Assembly: GCA_027482185.1 (NCBI GenBank)
Contig: JAIXWF010000003.1
Coordinates: 408,809-442,069 of the forward strand
Length of the DNA stretch: 33,261 nucleotides
Source of the DNA: Opitutaceae bacterium
GTDB lineage: Bacteria; Verrucomicrobiota; Verrucomicrobiia; Opitutales; Opitutaceae
Direction of reading: 5' to 3'
This document shows, piece after piece, positions 16,176 through 27,353 of the stretch. Below the pieces are notes generated by a model, which worked only from the letters and a program-made list of their open reading frames with translations, was not told the DNA's origin and ran no database searches. Position numbers and translations under genes: made by a program. How positions within the stretch are numbered: the first letter of the stretch is position 1; each line of letters starts with the position of its first letter.

Positions 16176-18734
16176 ATGGTGTTCGATCTCGATCTTCGCA
16201 CCGCCACGCTGAGCGTCGGCGAATTCGCCGAGTTTTCCGTCGGCCCGCGCGAGGCCGGCGGCGGCGCCGGCGGCCTGTGGCGGGCGCAACTCGGCACGCA
16301 ATGGCACCGCGAACTGCGGGACCGCGCCGTCGCCGAGCACGGCACGGCCGCGGAATTCGAACTCCCGCTCAACGGCCGGATCGTGCACCGCGGCTGGACC
16401 ATCGCCCTCGGCGGCCGCGTCGACCAGCTGCTCCGGTTGCCCGCGGGCAACGTGCTGCGCGAGATCAAGACCGTCATCCGCCCGTTGCCCGCCGACGAAT
16501 CCGAACTGCGGGCCGAATACGATTCCTACTTCATCCAGGCCGCCACCTACGCCGCGTTGATTCGCTCCGGGCTCATCGAAGGTCCGGCCGCGACCGCCTT
16601 CGGCTCCGCGGCGACCGCCACGGAACTCGTCTTCGTCGAGCCCGGCAGCGGCCTGCTGCAAACCGTCGCGCTGACGCGCCACGACGAGGCGCCGTTCCGC
16701 CACCGGCTCGAGCAGGTCGCGGAGTTTCTCGAACTGCGCCGCCGCGCCCGCGATCGCCTCCGCAGCCTGCGTTACCGGCCCCCGTTTGCCGCGCCGCGGC
16801 CCGGCCAGGAAACTACCCAGGCCGAGCTCACGGCCCGCTTCGCCACCCGGCCCGTTGTGTTTTTCGAAGCGCCGACCGGCTTCGGCAAAACCGGCGTGCT
16901 CCTCGAATTCGCCCTCGGCCAACTGCGCTCCGGCCATTTCGACCGCGCGCTCTACCTTACGAGCAAGGCCACCGGCCAACTGCAGGTGATCCGCACGCTC
17001 GAAGCCATGACGGCCCCCGATGCGGCCGAAGCGAATTCCGCCGAACCAACGTCGCGCCTGGCCGGCACCACCCCCGTCGCCGCCTGGCACGTCCGCAACA
17101 AAGCCGAGCACTGCGTGAACCACGTGTACCACTGCGTCCGCGATTCCTGCACCTTCCTCGCCGGCGCCGCGGAACGTTGGGCCGCCAGCGGACTCGCCCG
17201 CTTCTATCTGGACGACCGCCATGCCCGCGACCTCGACACACTGCGCGCCGCCGGCCGAGACGCGCGCATCTGCCCCTACGAGATCACGCGCACCGCACTC
17301 GCGTTCAACGATGTCTGGGTCGGCGACTACAACTACGTCTTTGCCCCGCGCAACCGCGGTCTGTTTTTCGAACAGCCGGGGTTTCTGCCCGGCCGCACGC
17401 TCCTCCTCGTCGACGAAGCGCACAACCTGCCGACCCGCGTGGCCGACGCCTACTCGCACGCTTTCTCCGCCCCCGCGGCCGATGCGGTGCTCTCCGAACT
17501 TCACCGCGTTCGCCCGCCGGCGGCGCTGCTGCGCGCGTGGGATCATTGGACGCACTTCCTCCGCCAACGCCGCCCCGTCGACGCCTTGCCCTTGGGCGAC
17601 GAAGACGATGCCCGCCACCTGCTCGCCCAGATCGCCTCGGCCCTGGGCGGGGCGACGCTCGACTACGCCGCTTTGGGGCCGCAGGTCGCGGATGCCCTTT
17701 GGTCGGTTCCCGCTCTGCTCGAGGAATTGCGGGAGTCCGTTTTGCCGCGGCTCTGGTGGTGCCCGCAGCCGGGCGAATTGCACCTGACCTGCCTCGACGC
17801 CGCGCCGGCGATCGCGTCGACGTTGCGGGACTTCGGCGGCGTGGTGCTGGCGAGCGCCACGCTGAGCCCGATCGAAGGTTTCGCAGCCGCCTGCGGTCTC
17901 GATTCGCCGCCGCCGGCCAAGCCGCCCGCCGCTCCGGTGTCGAACGCACCGGAACGCCTCGGCAAACTGAACAAACGCGACACCCGGAAACTCTACCGCC
18001 AGCTCACCAGTGCGGCGGAGTTGCTGCGGGTCGAGGAAACCAACGACGCGGCCGCGCCGTTGCACCTGCCGGCGCACGCCCCGTGGCGCAACGACGCGTA
18101 CGACCTTGCGGTCGATGCCCGCTGCGACACCACCTTCCAGCAACGCCACCGCTTCCACGCGCTCACCGCCGCCACGGTCGCCGCGTTGCAAGCGGCGGCC
18201 GGCCGGGCCGTCGCGGTCTTCTTTCCCTCGTACGCCTACGCCGATGCCATCGCTGCCGAGTTGGGCCGCGGGCCGGCCGCTCTGCGCGTCGCCCTGCAAC
18301 CCAAGTTGCGCGACCTCGCCGCGCAATCCGCCTGGGTCGAGGATTCGCTGCGTACCGCGGACGCGCTGTTCCTCGTGCTCGGTTCCAGTTTCGCCGAAAG
18401 CATCGACGCCCTCGGCGGCCGCATTTCCCACGCCATGGTCGTCGGCCCCGCCCTGCCCGAGGTCAATGCGGTGCAACGCGCGCGCCTCGCCGAGGCCGGC
18501 CGCGCCGGTCTCGGGCGCGAAGCCGCCTTCCGCCGGGTCTATCAGGCCCCGGGCATGAACAAGGTAAACCAAGCCCTCGGACGCCTCGTCCGCGCCCCCG
18601 GCCAGCGGGCCCGCGTCATTTTGCATTGCCGCCGTTTTCTCGAGCCGACGTACGCCGCACTCTTGGCCCCGGAGTATCGTTCCGCGACGGAGCTGAACGA
18701 CGATCTCGACCTCGCCCGTTGGCTGAATCGCTGA
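16176..18734 (+). CDS. RecB-like nuclease fused to an Fe-S (XPD/DinG-type) superfamily 2 helicase
   Basis: The product has 852 residues. Residues ~1-190 carry a PD-(D/E)XK nuclease of the RecB/Cas4 type: His44 (WHREL), Asp83 (GGRVDQ), Glu96-Ile-Lys98 (REIKT) and Gln121/Tyr125 (QAATY). The helicase follows: Walker A at 235-239 (GFGKT), DEAH at 413-416, and motif VI near residue 800 (QALGRLVRAPGQRARV). Between Walker A and DEAH are four cysteines, Cys313, Cys320, Cys325 and Cys366 (EHC, YHC, DSC, ICPYE), in the positions of the [4Fe-4S] cluster of XPD/DinG. Such helicases unwind DNA 5' to 3'. I infer a processive helicase with its own nuclease for repair intermediates, consistent with the RecO-like gene 17 bases upstream. 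It is not next to any CRISPR or defence gene. Confidence 0.87.
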   Translation: MVFDLDLRTATLSVGEFAEFSVGPREAGGGAGGLWRAQLGTQWHRELRDRAVAEHGTAAEFELPLNGRIVHRGWTIALGGRVDQLLRLPAGNVLREIKTVIRPLPADESELRAEYDSYFIQAATYAALIRSGLIEGPAATAFGSAATATELVFVEPGSGLLQTVALTRHDEAPFRHRLEQVAEFLELRRRARDRLRSLRYRPPFAAPRPGQETTQAELTARFATRPVVFFEAPTGFGKTGVLLEFALGQLRSGHFDRALYLTSKATGQLQVIRTLEAMTAPDAAEANSAEPTSRLAGTTPVAAWHVRNKAEHCVNHVYHCVRDSCTFLAGAAERWAASGLARFYLDDRHARDLDTLRAAGRDARICPYEITRTALAFNDVWVGDYNYVFAPRNRGLFFEQPGFLPGRTLLLVDEAHNLPTRVADAYSHAFSAPAADAVLSELHRVRPPAALLRAWDHWTHFLRQRRPVDALPLGDEDDARHLLAQIASALGGATLDYAALGPQVADALWSVPALLEELRESVLPRLWWCPQPGELHLTCLDAAPAIASTLRDFGGVVLASATLSPIEGFAAACGLDSPPPAKPPAAPVSNAPERLGKLNKRDTRKLYRQLTSAAELLRVEETNDAAAPLHLPAHAPWRNDAYDLAVDARCDTTFQQRHRFHALTAATVAALQAAAGRAVAVFFPSYAYADAIAAELGRGPAALRVALQPKLRDLAAQSAWVEDSLRTADALFLVLGSSFAESIDALGGRISHAMVVGPALPEVNAVQRARLAEAGRAGLGREAAFRRVYQAPGMNKVNQALGRLVRAPGQRARVILHCRRFLEPTYAALLAPEYRSATELNDDLDLARWLNR

Positions 18735-18739
18735 GCCGC

Positions 18740-18757
18740 ATACGCAAGTTTGCGTAT
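18740..18757. other. perfect palindrome between the helicase and kinase genes
   Basis: ATACGCAA-GT-TTGCGTAT, 8-bp arms around a 2-base centre, lies six bases after the helicase stop and 118 bases before the kinase start. The 2-base centre favours a protein-binding operator over a transcription terminator, and no T tract follows. The remainder of 18758-18875 ends in a pyrimidine-rich leader (TTTTTTTCTTTCC) before the kinase ATG. Confidence 0.55.
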
Positions 18758-18875
18758 ACGGATGGGCCCGCGACGCCGTCGGCACTCTTGCCCCGGGGGC
18801 CGAATTCCCGAGAGCTTGCCGCGGCCGCCCTCGGCCCGCCTTCGTCGTCCCGTTTTTTTCTTTCCGTCGCGCCGC

Positions 18876-22742
<3,867 letters not shown>

Positions 22743-22826
22743 GGTCGTCCGGGCCGACCGGGCGCCGCGGGGCGCGAATCGGTTCGCCCGCCTTGCAGCG
22801 CGGACGCTTCCTCTTTCTCTCCGCGC

Positions 22827-24449
22827 ATGCGCCCCCTGACGCCGTTACTCCTCGTCGCCGTTACCCTTCTGGCCGGTTGCTCCAAATCCGAACCGGCCCG
22901 CCCGGCGGGTTCTTCCGCGGCCGCTTCCGCTCCCGCCCCCAAAATCCTCCATTTTGGCAACGGCACGGAACCCCAGGATCTCGATCCGCAGATCGTCACC
23001 GGCGTGCCGGAAAACAAGATCATCAACAGCCTCTTCGAAGGCCTCGTGGCCGAAGGCCCGACCGGCTCCGACACCGTCGGCGCCGCCGCCGCGCGCTGGG
23101 AGATTTCCCCCGACGGTCTGGTCTACACGTTCCACCTCCGGCCGGAAGCCCGTTGGTCCAACGGCGATCCGGTCACCGCCGCCGATTTCGTCGGCTCCTA
23201 CCGGCGCATCCTCACGCCGTCCTTGGCCGCCGAATACGCCTACAAGCTTTTCCCCGTCGTTGGCGCCGAGGACTTCAACCGTGGCCGGCTCGCCGACTTC
23301 TCCCAAGTCGGCTTCAAGGCGCTCGACCCCACGACCCTTGAGGTGCGCCTGCGGCAACGGGCGCCGTTTCTCATCGAATCGATGAAACACTACGCGTGGT
23401 TTCCCGTGCACCTGGCAACGGTGCAGAAGTTCGGCGGCCTCGAGCGCCGCGGCACCCCGTGGACCCGCGCCGAAAACCTCGTGGGCAACGGCCCCTACCT
23501 GATCAAATCCTGGCGCCCGAACCAGAAGATCGTCGTCTCCCGTTCCCCCACGTACTGGGACCGCGCCGCCGTCAAACTTGACGAGATCCACTTCTACGCC
23601 GCCGAGAGCATCGAGACCGAGGAACGGATGTTCCGCACCGGCCAACTCCACAAAACCAACGAACTCCCGATTTCCAAGATCGACGTCTACCGGCGCGAAT
23701 TGCCCGACAGCTACCGCCAGGACCCGTACTACGGGGTCTATTTCTACCGCTTCAATGTCACCCGCCCGCCGCTGAACGACAAACGCGTCCGCCGCGCGCT
23801 CGCCCTCGCCCTCGACCGCGAATCCCTCGTCCGCAACGTCACCCGCGGCGGCCAGACTCCCGCCTACCACTTCTGCCCGCCGTCCGCGCAATACACGCCG
23901 CAGGCGCGCCTTCAGGGCGACCTCGCCGAGGCCCAGCGACTCCTCGCCGAAGCCGGTTTCCCCGGCGGCAAAGGTTTTCCCCGCATCGAGATTCTCTACA
24001 ACACATCCGAGAACCACCGCGCCGTCGCCGAGGCCATCCAGCAGATGTGGCGCCGGAATCTCGGCGTCGAGATCGGCCTGATCAACCAGGAGTGGAAGGT
24101 GTACTTGGATTCCCAGGACACGCTCAACTACGGCGTGGCCCGCGCCGGCTGGATCGCCGACTACACCGATCCCAACACCTTCATGGACATGTGGGTCACC
24201 GGCGGCGGCAACAACGACACCGGATGGTCCCACGCCGAGTACGACCGCCTGCTCAAGGCCTCCTACGCCGCGCCCACCGACGCCGAGCGCCTGGCGCTCT
24301 ACAATCGCATGGAGACCATCCTGATGGACGAACTCCCCATGTTGCCGATCTACTTCTACACGCGAGTCTACGCCATCGACCCGAAGGTCCGCTGGGTGCC
24401 CAACGTGCTCGACAACCGGTCCTGGAAGTTCGTCGACCTCGCGCCCTAG
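22827..24449 (+). CDS. peptide/oligopeptide ABC-transporter substrate-binding lipoprotein (OppA/SBP family 5)
   Basis: The product has 540 residues. A lipoprotein signal ends in LLAGC with Cys18 as the predicted lipidation site. The mature protein is a full-length family 5 solute-binding protein: GTEPQDLDPQIVTGVPENKI near the start, then YTFHLRPEARWSNGDPVTAADF, a hinge region with GNGPYLIKSW, and later FNVTRPPLNDKRVRRALALA and DYTDPNTFMDMW. Family 5 proteins bind oligopeptides, dipeptides, nickel or murein peptides and deliver them to an ABC permease. No permease or ATPase gene is adjacent, so this is an orphan receptor. The gene is 84 bases after the kinase, which might sense the same nutrient, but no shared operator is visible. 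Confidence 0.93.
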   Translation: MRPLTPLLLVAVTLLAGCSKSEPARPAGSSAAASAPAPKILHFGNGTEPQDLDPQIVTGVPENKIINSLFEGLVAEGPTGSDTVGAAAARWEISPDGLVYTFHLRPEARWSNGDPVTAADFVGSYRRILTPSLAAEYAYKLFPVVGAEDFNRGRLADFSQVGFKALDPTTLEVRLRQRAPFLIESMKHYAWFPVHLATVQKFGGLERRGTPWTRAENLVGNGPYLIKSWRPNQKIVVSRSPTYWDRAAVKLDEIHFYAAESIETEERMFRTGQLHKTNELPISKIDVYRRELPDSYRQDPYYGVYFYRFNVTRPPLNDKRVRRALALALDRESLVRNVTRGGQTPAYHFCPPSAQYTPQARLQGDLAEAQRLLAEAGFPGGKGFPRIEILYNTSENHRAVAEAIQQMWRRNLGVEIGLINQEWKVYLDSQDTLNYGVARAGWIADYTDPNTFMDMWVTGGGNNDTGWSHAEYDRLLKASYAAPTDAERLALYNRMETILMDELPMLPIYFYTRVYAIDPKVRWVPNVLDNRSWKFVDLAP

Positions 24450-24505
24450 CGCGGACTCCCGTGCCGCAGGCTTGCGCGGCGGTCGCCCCGTTCCATTGTC
24501 GCGCG

Positions 24506-27100
24506 ATGCTTTGGTCGCGGGTGGTCCTTCCTGCCGTCGCGGGATTTTTTCTTTTCGCCGCCGGCCGGCTCCCTGCCCAGCCGACGGCGCTCAGCGTCAA
24601 CGCGGCCTCCCGCGAACAGGTCCGCCAATTCTACCGCTCGGTCTACTTCGCCTCGCAAGCGGTGCCGATGGGTTGGACCGGCAGCTACGCCTCCGGCACT
24701 CCCGGCGACACCGCTTCCGCTTTCAAGGAAGCCACCCGGCTCCGCATCAACTTTTTCCGCGCCCTCGTCGGCGTGCCCGCCGACATCGCCTTCAATTCCG
24801 TCTACAACCGCAAGGCCCAGCAGGCCGCGCTCATGATGAGCGCCAACCGCGCGCTCGACCATTTTCCGCCCGCCTCCTGGACTTTCTTCACCGCCGAGGG
24901 CGCCGAAGGCGCCGCCAACGGCAATCTCGCCCTCGGTTCCGCCGGCCCCGACGCCGTCGACAACTACATCGCCGACGCCGGCGCCAACAACGCCGTCGTG
25001 GGCCACCGCCGCTGGCTCTTCTATCCGCAGACGCTCTCCATGGGCACCGGCGACGTCCCCGGCGACGGCACCCTTCAGGCCGCCAACAGCGTCTGGATTC
25101 TCGATTCCACGCCCGGCGGCCGTTTCGGCGACCCGCGCCCCGCCACGCGGGCACCCTATGTCGCGTATCCGCCTCCCGGATTCACTCCGTACCCGCTCGT
25201 CTGGCCCCGCTGGTCCTTCAGCCTGCCGGGCGCGGATTTTTCCGCCGCCACGGTGACCATGACGCGCGCCGGCCAAGCGGTGCCCTTGGTCCGGGAGCCG
25301 CTCTCCTCCGTCCCCGTCGGCGAGCCCACCCTTGTCTGGGTCTACGGCGGCCTCGATTCCGCCGTCGACACGCCGCACCCCCGCCCGTCGGCCGATACGG
25401 TCTACACCGTCAACCTCGGCAACGTCCGCGTCGGCGGCGCAACGCAGTCGTTCACCTACGATGTGGTCGTCTTCGACCCCGACGTCGCCTCGCCGGATGC
25501 CGCCACCCTCGCGATCTCCGGCCCGGCCAACCCGGCCCGCGGGTCGGCCAACACCTATACCGTGGCAAAACCGACTTTCGCCGCCGGCCTCGATTGGCGG
25601 ACCGTTGCCGTCTCGCCGTTCACCCGAACCTTCGGCGCCGAAGCGGGCCTCGACGGACTCGTCGCCACGACCTCGGCCGCCTACGCCGTGGTCCAGAACA
25701 CCGTCGTGGCCGCCGGCGCATCCGCCTACCGGCTGGCCCACGTCACTCCGCGCACCGACCAAATCCTGCAGCTGCCCGGCAGTTTCCGCGTCGAGAATTC
25801 CGCCGCCGCCCTCACCTTCCAAAGCCGGCTCGGCATCGCGACGGCGATCCAGACCGCCCGCGTCCAGGTCTCCGTCGACGATGGCACATCCTGGATCGAC
25901 CTCTTCAGCCAGACGGGCAATTCGTCGACCGGGACCTCGACTCCCGCGCCGACGGAACCCGCGTTCGTCGCCCGGAGCCTGCCGCTCGCGCGGTTCGTCG
26001 ATCGCACCGTCCTCCTCCGCTTCGTCTTCACGATCGAAGCCGCCGGCACCGCATTCGTGCCGACTCCGGGCAATTCGGTCGGTTGGTTCATCGACAACAT
26101 CGCCGTCTCCGGCGTACAGGCCGCCGTGCCGGCCGCCGCCTCCCGCGTCGCCTCGGGCGGCACGTTTGCGTTCACGCCGTCCGCCGCCGGCCCGTTTCTG
26201 CTCCAGGCCCGGGCCGTCATGTTCGGCGCCTATCCGCTTGAGTGGGGCCCGGTTCTTGCGGTCAACGCGACCGAGGGCGGAGTCGCCCCGGCACCCGGCC
26301 GACTCGTCAACCTCTCCGTCCGGACCAACGCCGGCAGCGGCGACAACACGCTCATCGTCGGTCTCGGTATCGGCGGCGCCGCTACGACCGGGAACAAAGC
26401 CGTCGTCCTCCGCGGCGTCGGCCCGACGTTGGCCGCCTTCGGCGTCTCCGGCACCCTCGCGGATCCCGCGCTCGAGGTGTTCCGCGACGGAAACTCCGTC
26501 GCCGCCAACGACAACTGGCGGCTCGCCGACGCACCGGCCTTCGCCGCCGTCGGGGCCTTCGCGCTCACCCCCGGCGCGCGCGATGCCGCGCTCGCCGCCG
26601 ACAACTTCGCCGGCGGCTCCTACTCGATCCAGATCGCCGGCCGCGACGGCGGCACGGGCATCGCCCTCGCCGAGATTTACGACGCCACCCCGGCGGCGGC
26701 GTTCACCGCGGCCACGCCGCGCCTCGTCAACGTCTCGGCGCGCACCCACGTCGGCACCGGCGACAATATCCTGATCGCGGGCTTCGTTGTCGGCGGCGCC
26801 AGCCCGGTGCGGGTTCTGATCCGCGCCGTCGGGCCGACCCTTGGCAATTTCGGCGTCGGCGGCGCGCTCTCCGACCCGCGGATGGACGTCGTCCGCAACG
26901 GAACCGTGGTCGCAACCAACGACAATTGGAACCAGGCCGACGCCCCGGTCTTCGCCCGCGTCGGCGCCTTCGCCCTGCCCGCCGGCAGCCGCGACGCCGC
27001 TCTCGTCACCACCCTCGAACCCGGAAGCTACACGGTCCAGATCGCCGGAGTCGGCACGGCCACCGGCATCGCTCTCGTCGAGATCTACGAGGTGCCTTGA
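24506..27100 (+). CDS. secreted CAP-domain protein with jelly-roll domain and two EIYEVP modules
   Basis: The product has 864 residues. I chose the ATG at 24506 because it opens a signal peptide (MLWSRVVLPAVAGFFLFAAG); upstream codons in the frame overlap the OppA gene. Residues ~35-200 form a CAP/SCP domain (RINFFRALVGVPADIAFNS, KAQQAALMMSANRALDHFPP, and His167 in NNAVVGHRRWLFYP). A middle beta-sandwich follows, with QVSVDDGTSWIDLF and GWFIDNIAVSG, resembling the MAM/jelly-roll domains of secreted proteases. The C-terminus holds two tandem modules (26303-26722 and 26723-27097), the second ending LVEIYEVP. CAP proteins are extracellular and have varied or unknown roles. Shared modules tie it to the adjacent subtilase and to the Ig-fold protein at 13954. 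Confidence 0.85.
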   Translation: MLWSRVVLPAVAGFFLFAAGRLPAQPTALSVNAASREQVRQFYRSVYFASQAVPMGWTGSYASGTPGDTASAFKEATRLRINFFRALVGVPADIAFNSVYNRKAQQAALMMSANRALDHFPPASWTFFTAEGAEGAANGNLALGSAGPDAVDNYIADAGANNAVVGHRRWLFYPQTLSMGTGDVPGDGTLQAANSVWILDSTPGGRFGDPRPATRAPYVAYPPPGFTPYPLVWPRWSFSLPGADFSAATVTMTRAGQAVPLVREPLSSVPVGEPTLVWVYGGLDSAVDTPHPRPSADTVYTVNLGNVRVGGATQSFTYDVVVFDPDVASPDAATLAISGPANPARGSANTYTVAKPTFAAGLDWRTVAVSPFTRTFGAEAGLDGLVATTSAAYAVVQNTVVAAGASAYRLAHVTPRTDQILQLPGSFRVENSAAALTFQSRLGIATAIQTARVQVSVDDGTSWIDLFSQTGNSSTGTSTPAPTEPAFVARSLPLARFVDRTVLLRFVFTIEAAGTAFVPTPGNSVGWFIDNIAVSGVQAAVPAAASRVASGGTFAFTPSAAGPFLLQARAVMFGAYPLEWGPVLAVNATEGGVAPAPGRLVNLSVRTNAGSGDNTLIVGLGIGGAATTGNKAVVLRGVGPTLAAFGVSGTLADPALEVFRDGNSVAANDNWRLADAPAFAAVGAFALTPGARDAALAADNFAGGSYSIQIAGRDGGTGIALAEIYDATPAAAFTAATPRLVNVSARTHVGTGDNILIAGFVVGGASPVRVLIRAVGPTLGNFGVGGALSDPRMDVVRNGTVVATNDNWNQADAPVFARVGAFALPAGSRDAALVTTLEPGSYTVQIAGVGTATGIALVEIYEVP
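26303..27097 (+). repeat. tandem pair of EIYEVP-type modules in the CAP protein
   Basis: Copy one starts LVNLSVRTNAGSGDN and ends ALAEIYDAT; copy two starts LVNVSARTHVGTGDN and ends ALVEIYEVP. Both contain R-[GA]-VGPTL-x2-FGV, NDNW and AFAL elements about 130-140 residues apart. The final bases of copy two (gagatctacgaggtgccttga) are identical to the end of the gene at 13954-14742. Confidence 0.85.
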
Positions 27101-27132
27101 TCCGCGGTTCGTCCGCGCGCGACCTGCGCCCT

Positions 27133-27157
27133 GGAATCGGGAATGATTCCCGGTTCC
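27133..27157. other. strong hairpin after the CAP protein gene
   Basis: GGAATCGGGAA and TTCCCGGTTCC form an 11-bp stem with one T-G wobble and a TGA loop, 32 bases after the stop. No T tract follows on the plus strand. It is probably a transcript-end structure. Confidence 0.5.
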
Positions 27158-27230
27158 TCCCGAGCAAATTTATCGGTGCAGCGCAAGCCGCGCTTAGGAC
27201 ACGATTCCGTCCGAAAATTCGCTAGCCTGC

Positions 27231-27309
27231 CGGCGCGCAATGCAGATGTTTCTGCGCGCCGAAATCGGAGGCGGAAATTTGGAATCGCCTCCGGCGCGCT
27301 GCGCGCCGG
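27231..27309 (+). promoter_or_regulatory. overlapping hairpins in the leader of the subtilase gene
   Basis: Three stems occur in a row. Stem 1 pairs 27231-27239 with 27253-27261 (9 bp). Stem 2 pairs 27266-27273 with 27286-27293 (8 bp). Stem 3 pairs 27291-27299 with 27301-27309 (9-bp perfect palindrome, CCGGCGCGC-T-GCGCGCCGG). Stems 2 and 3 share bases 27291-27293 and so compete. The ATG is 44 bases downstream. I see no convincing promoter boxes in 27158-27230, so transcription of this leader is inferred. Confidence 0.5.
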
Positions 27310-27353
27310 CCGATCGCTTCATCCCTCCCCTCCGCAACCTCCCCCGGACCTCC

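Noticed and set aside
16176-18734. A CRISPR Cas4 or defence helicase interpretation
   Set aside because: There are no repeats, cas genes or defence genes nearby, and the operon partners are DUF502 and a RecO-like protein, so DNA repair is the simpler reading.
24047-24505. An upstream extension of the CAP protein into the OppA gene
   Set aside because: It overlaps a well-supported coding region in another frame, and the signal peptide begins at 24506.
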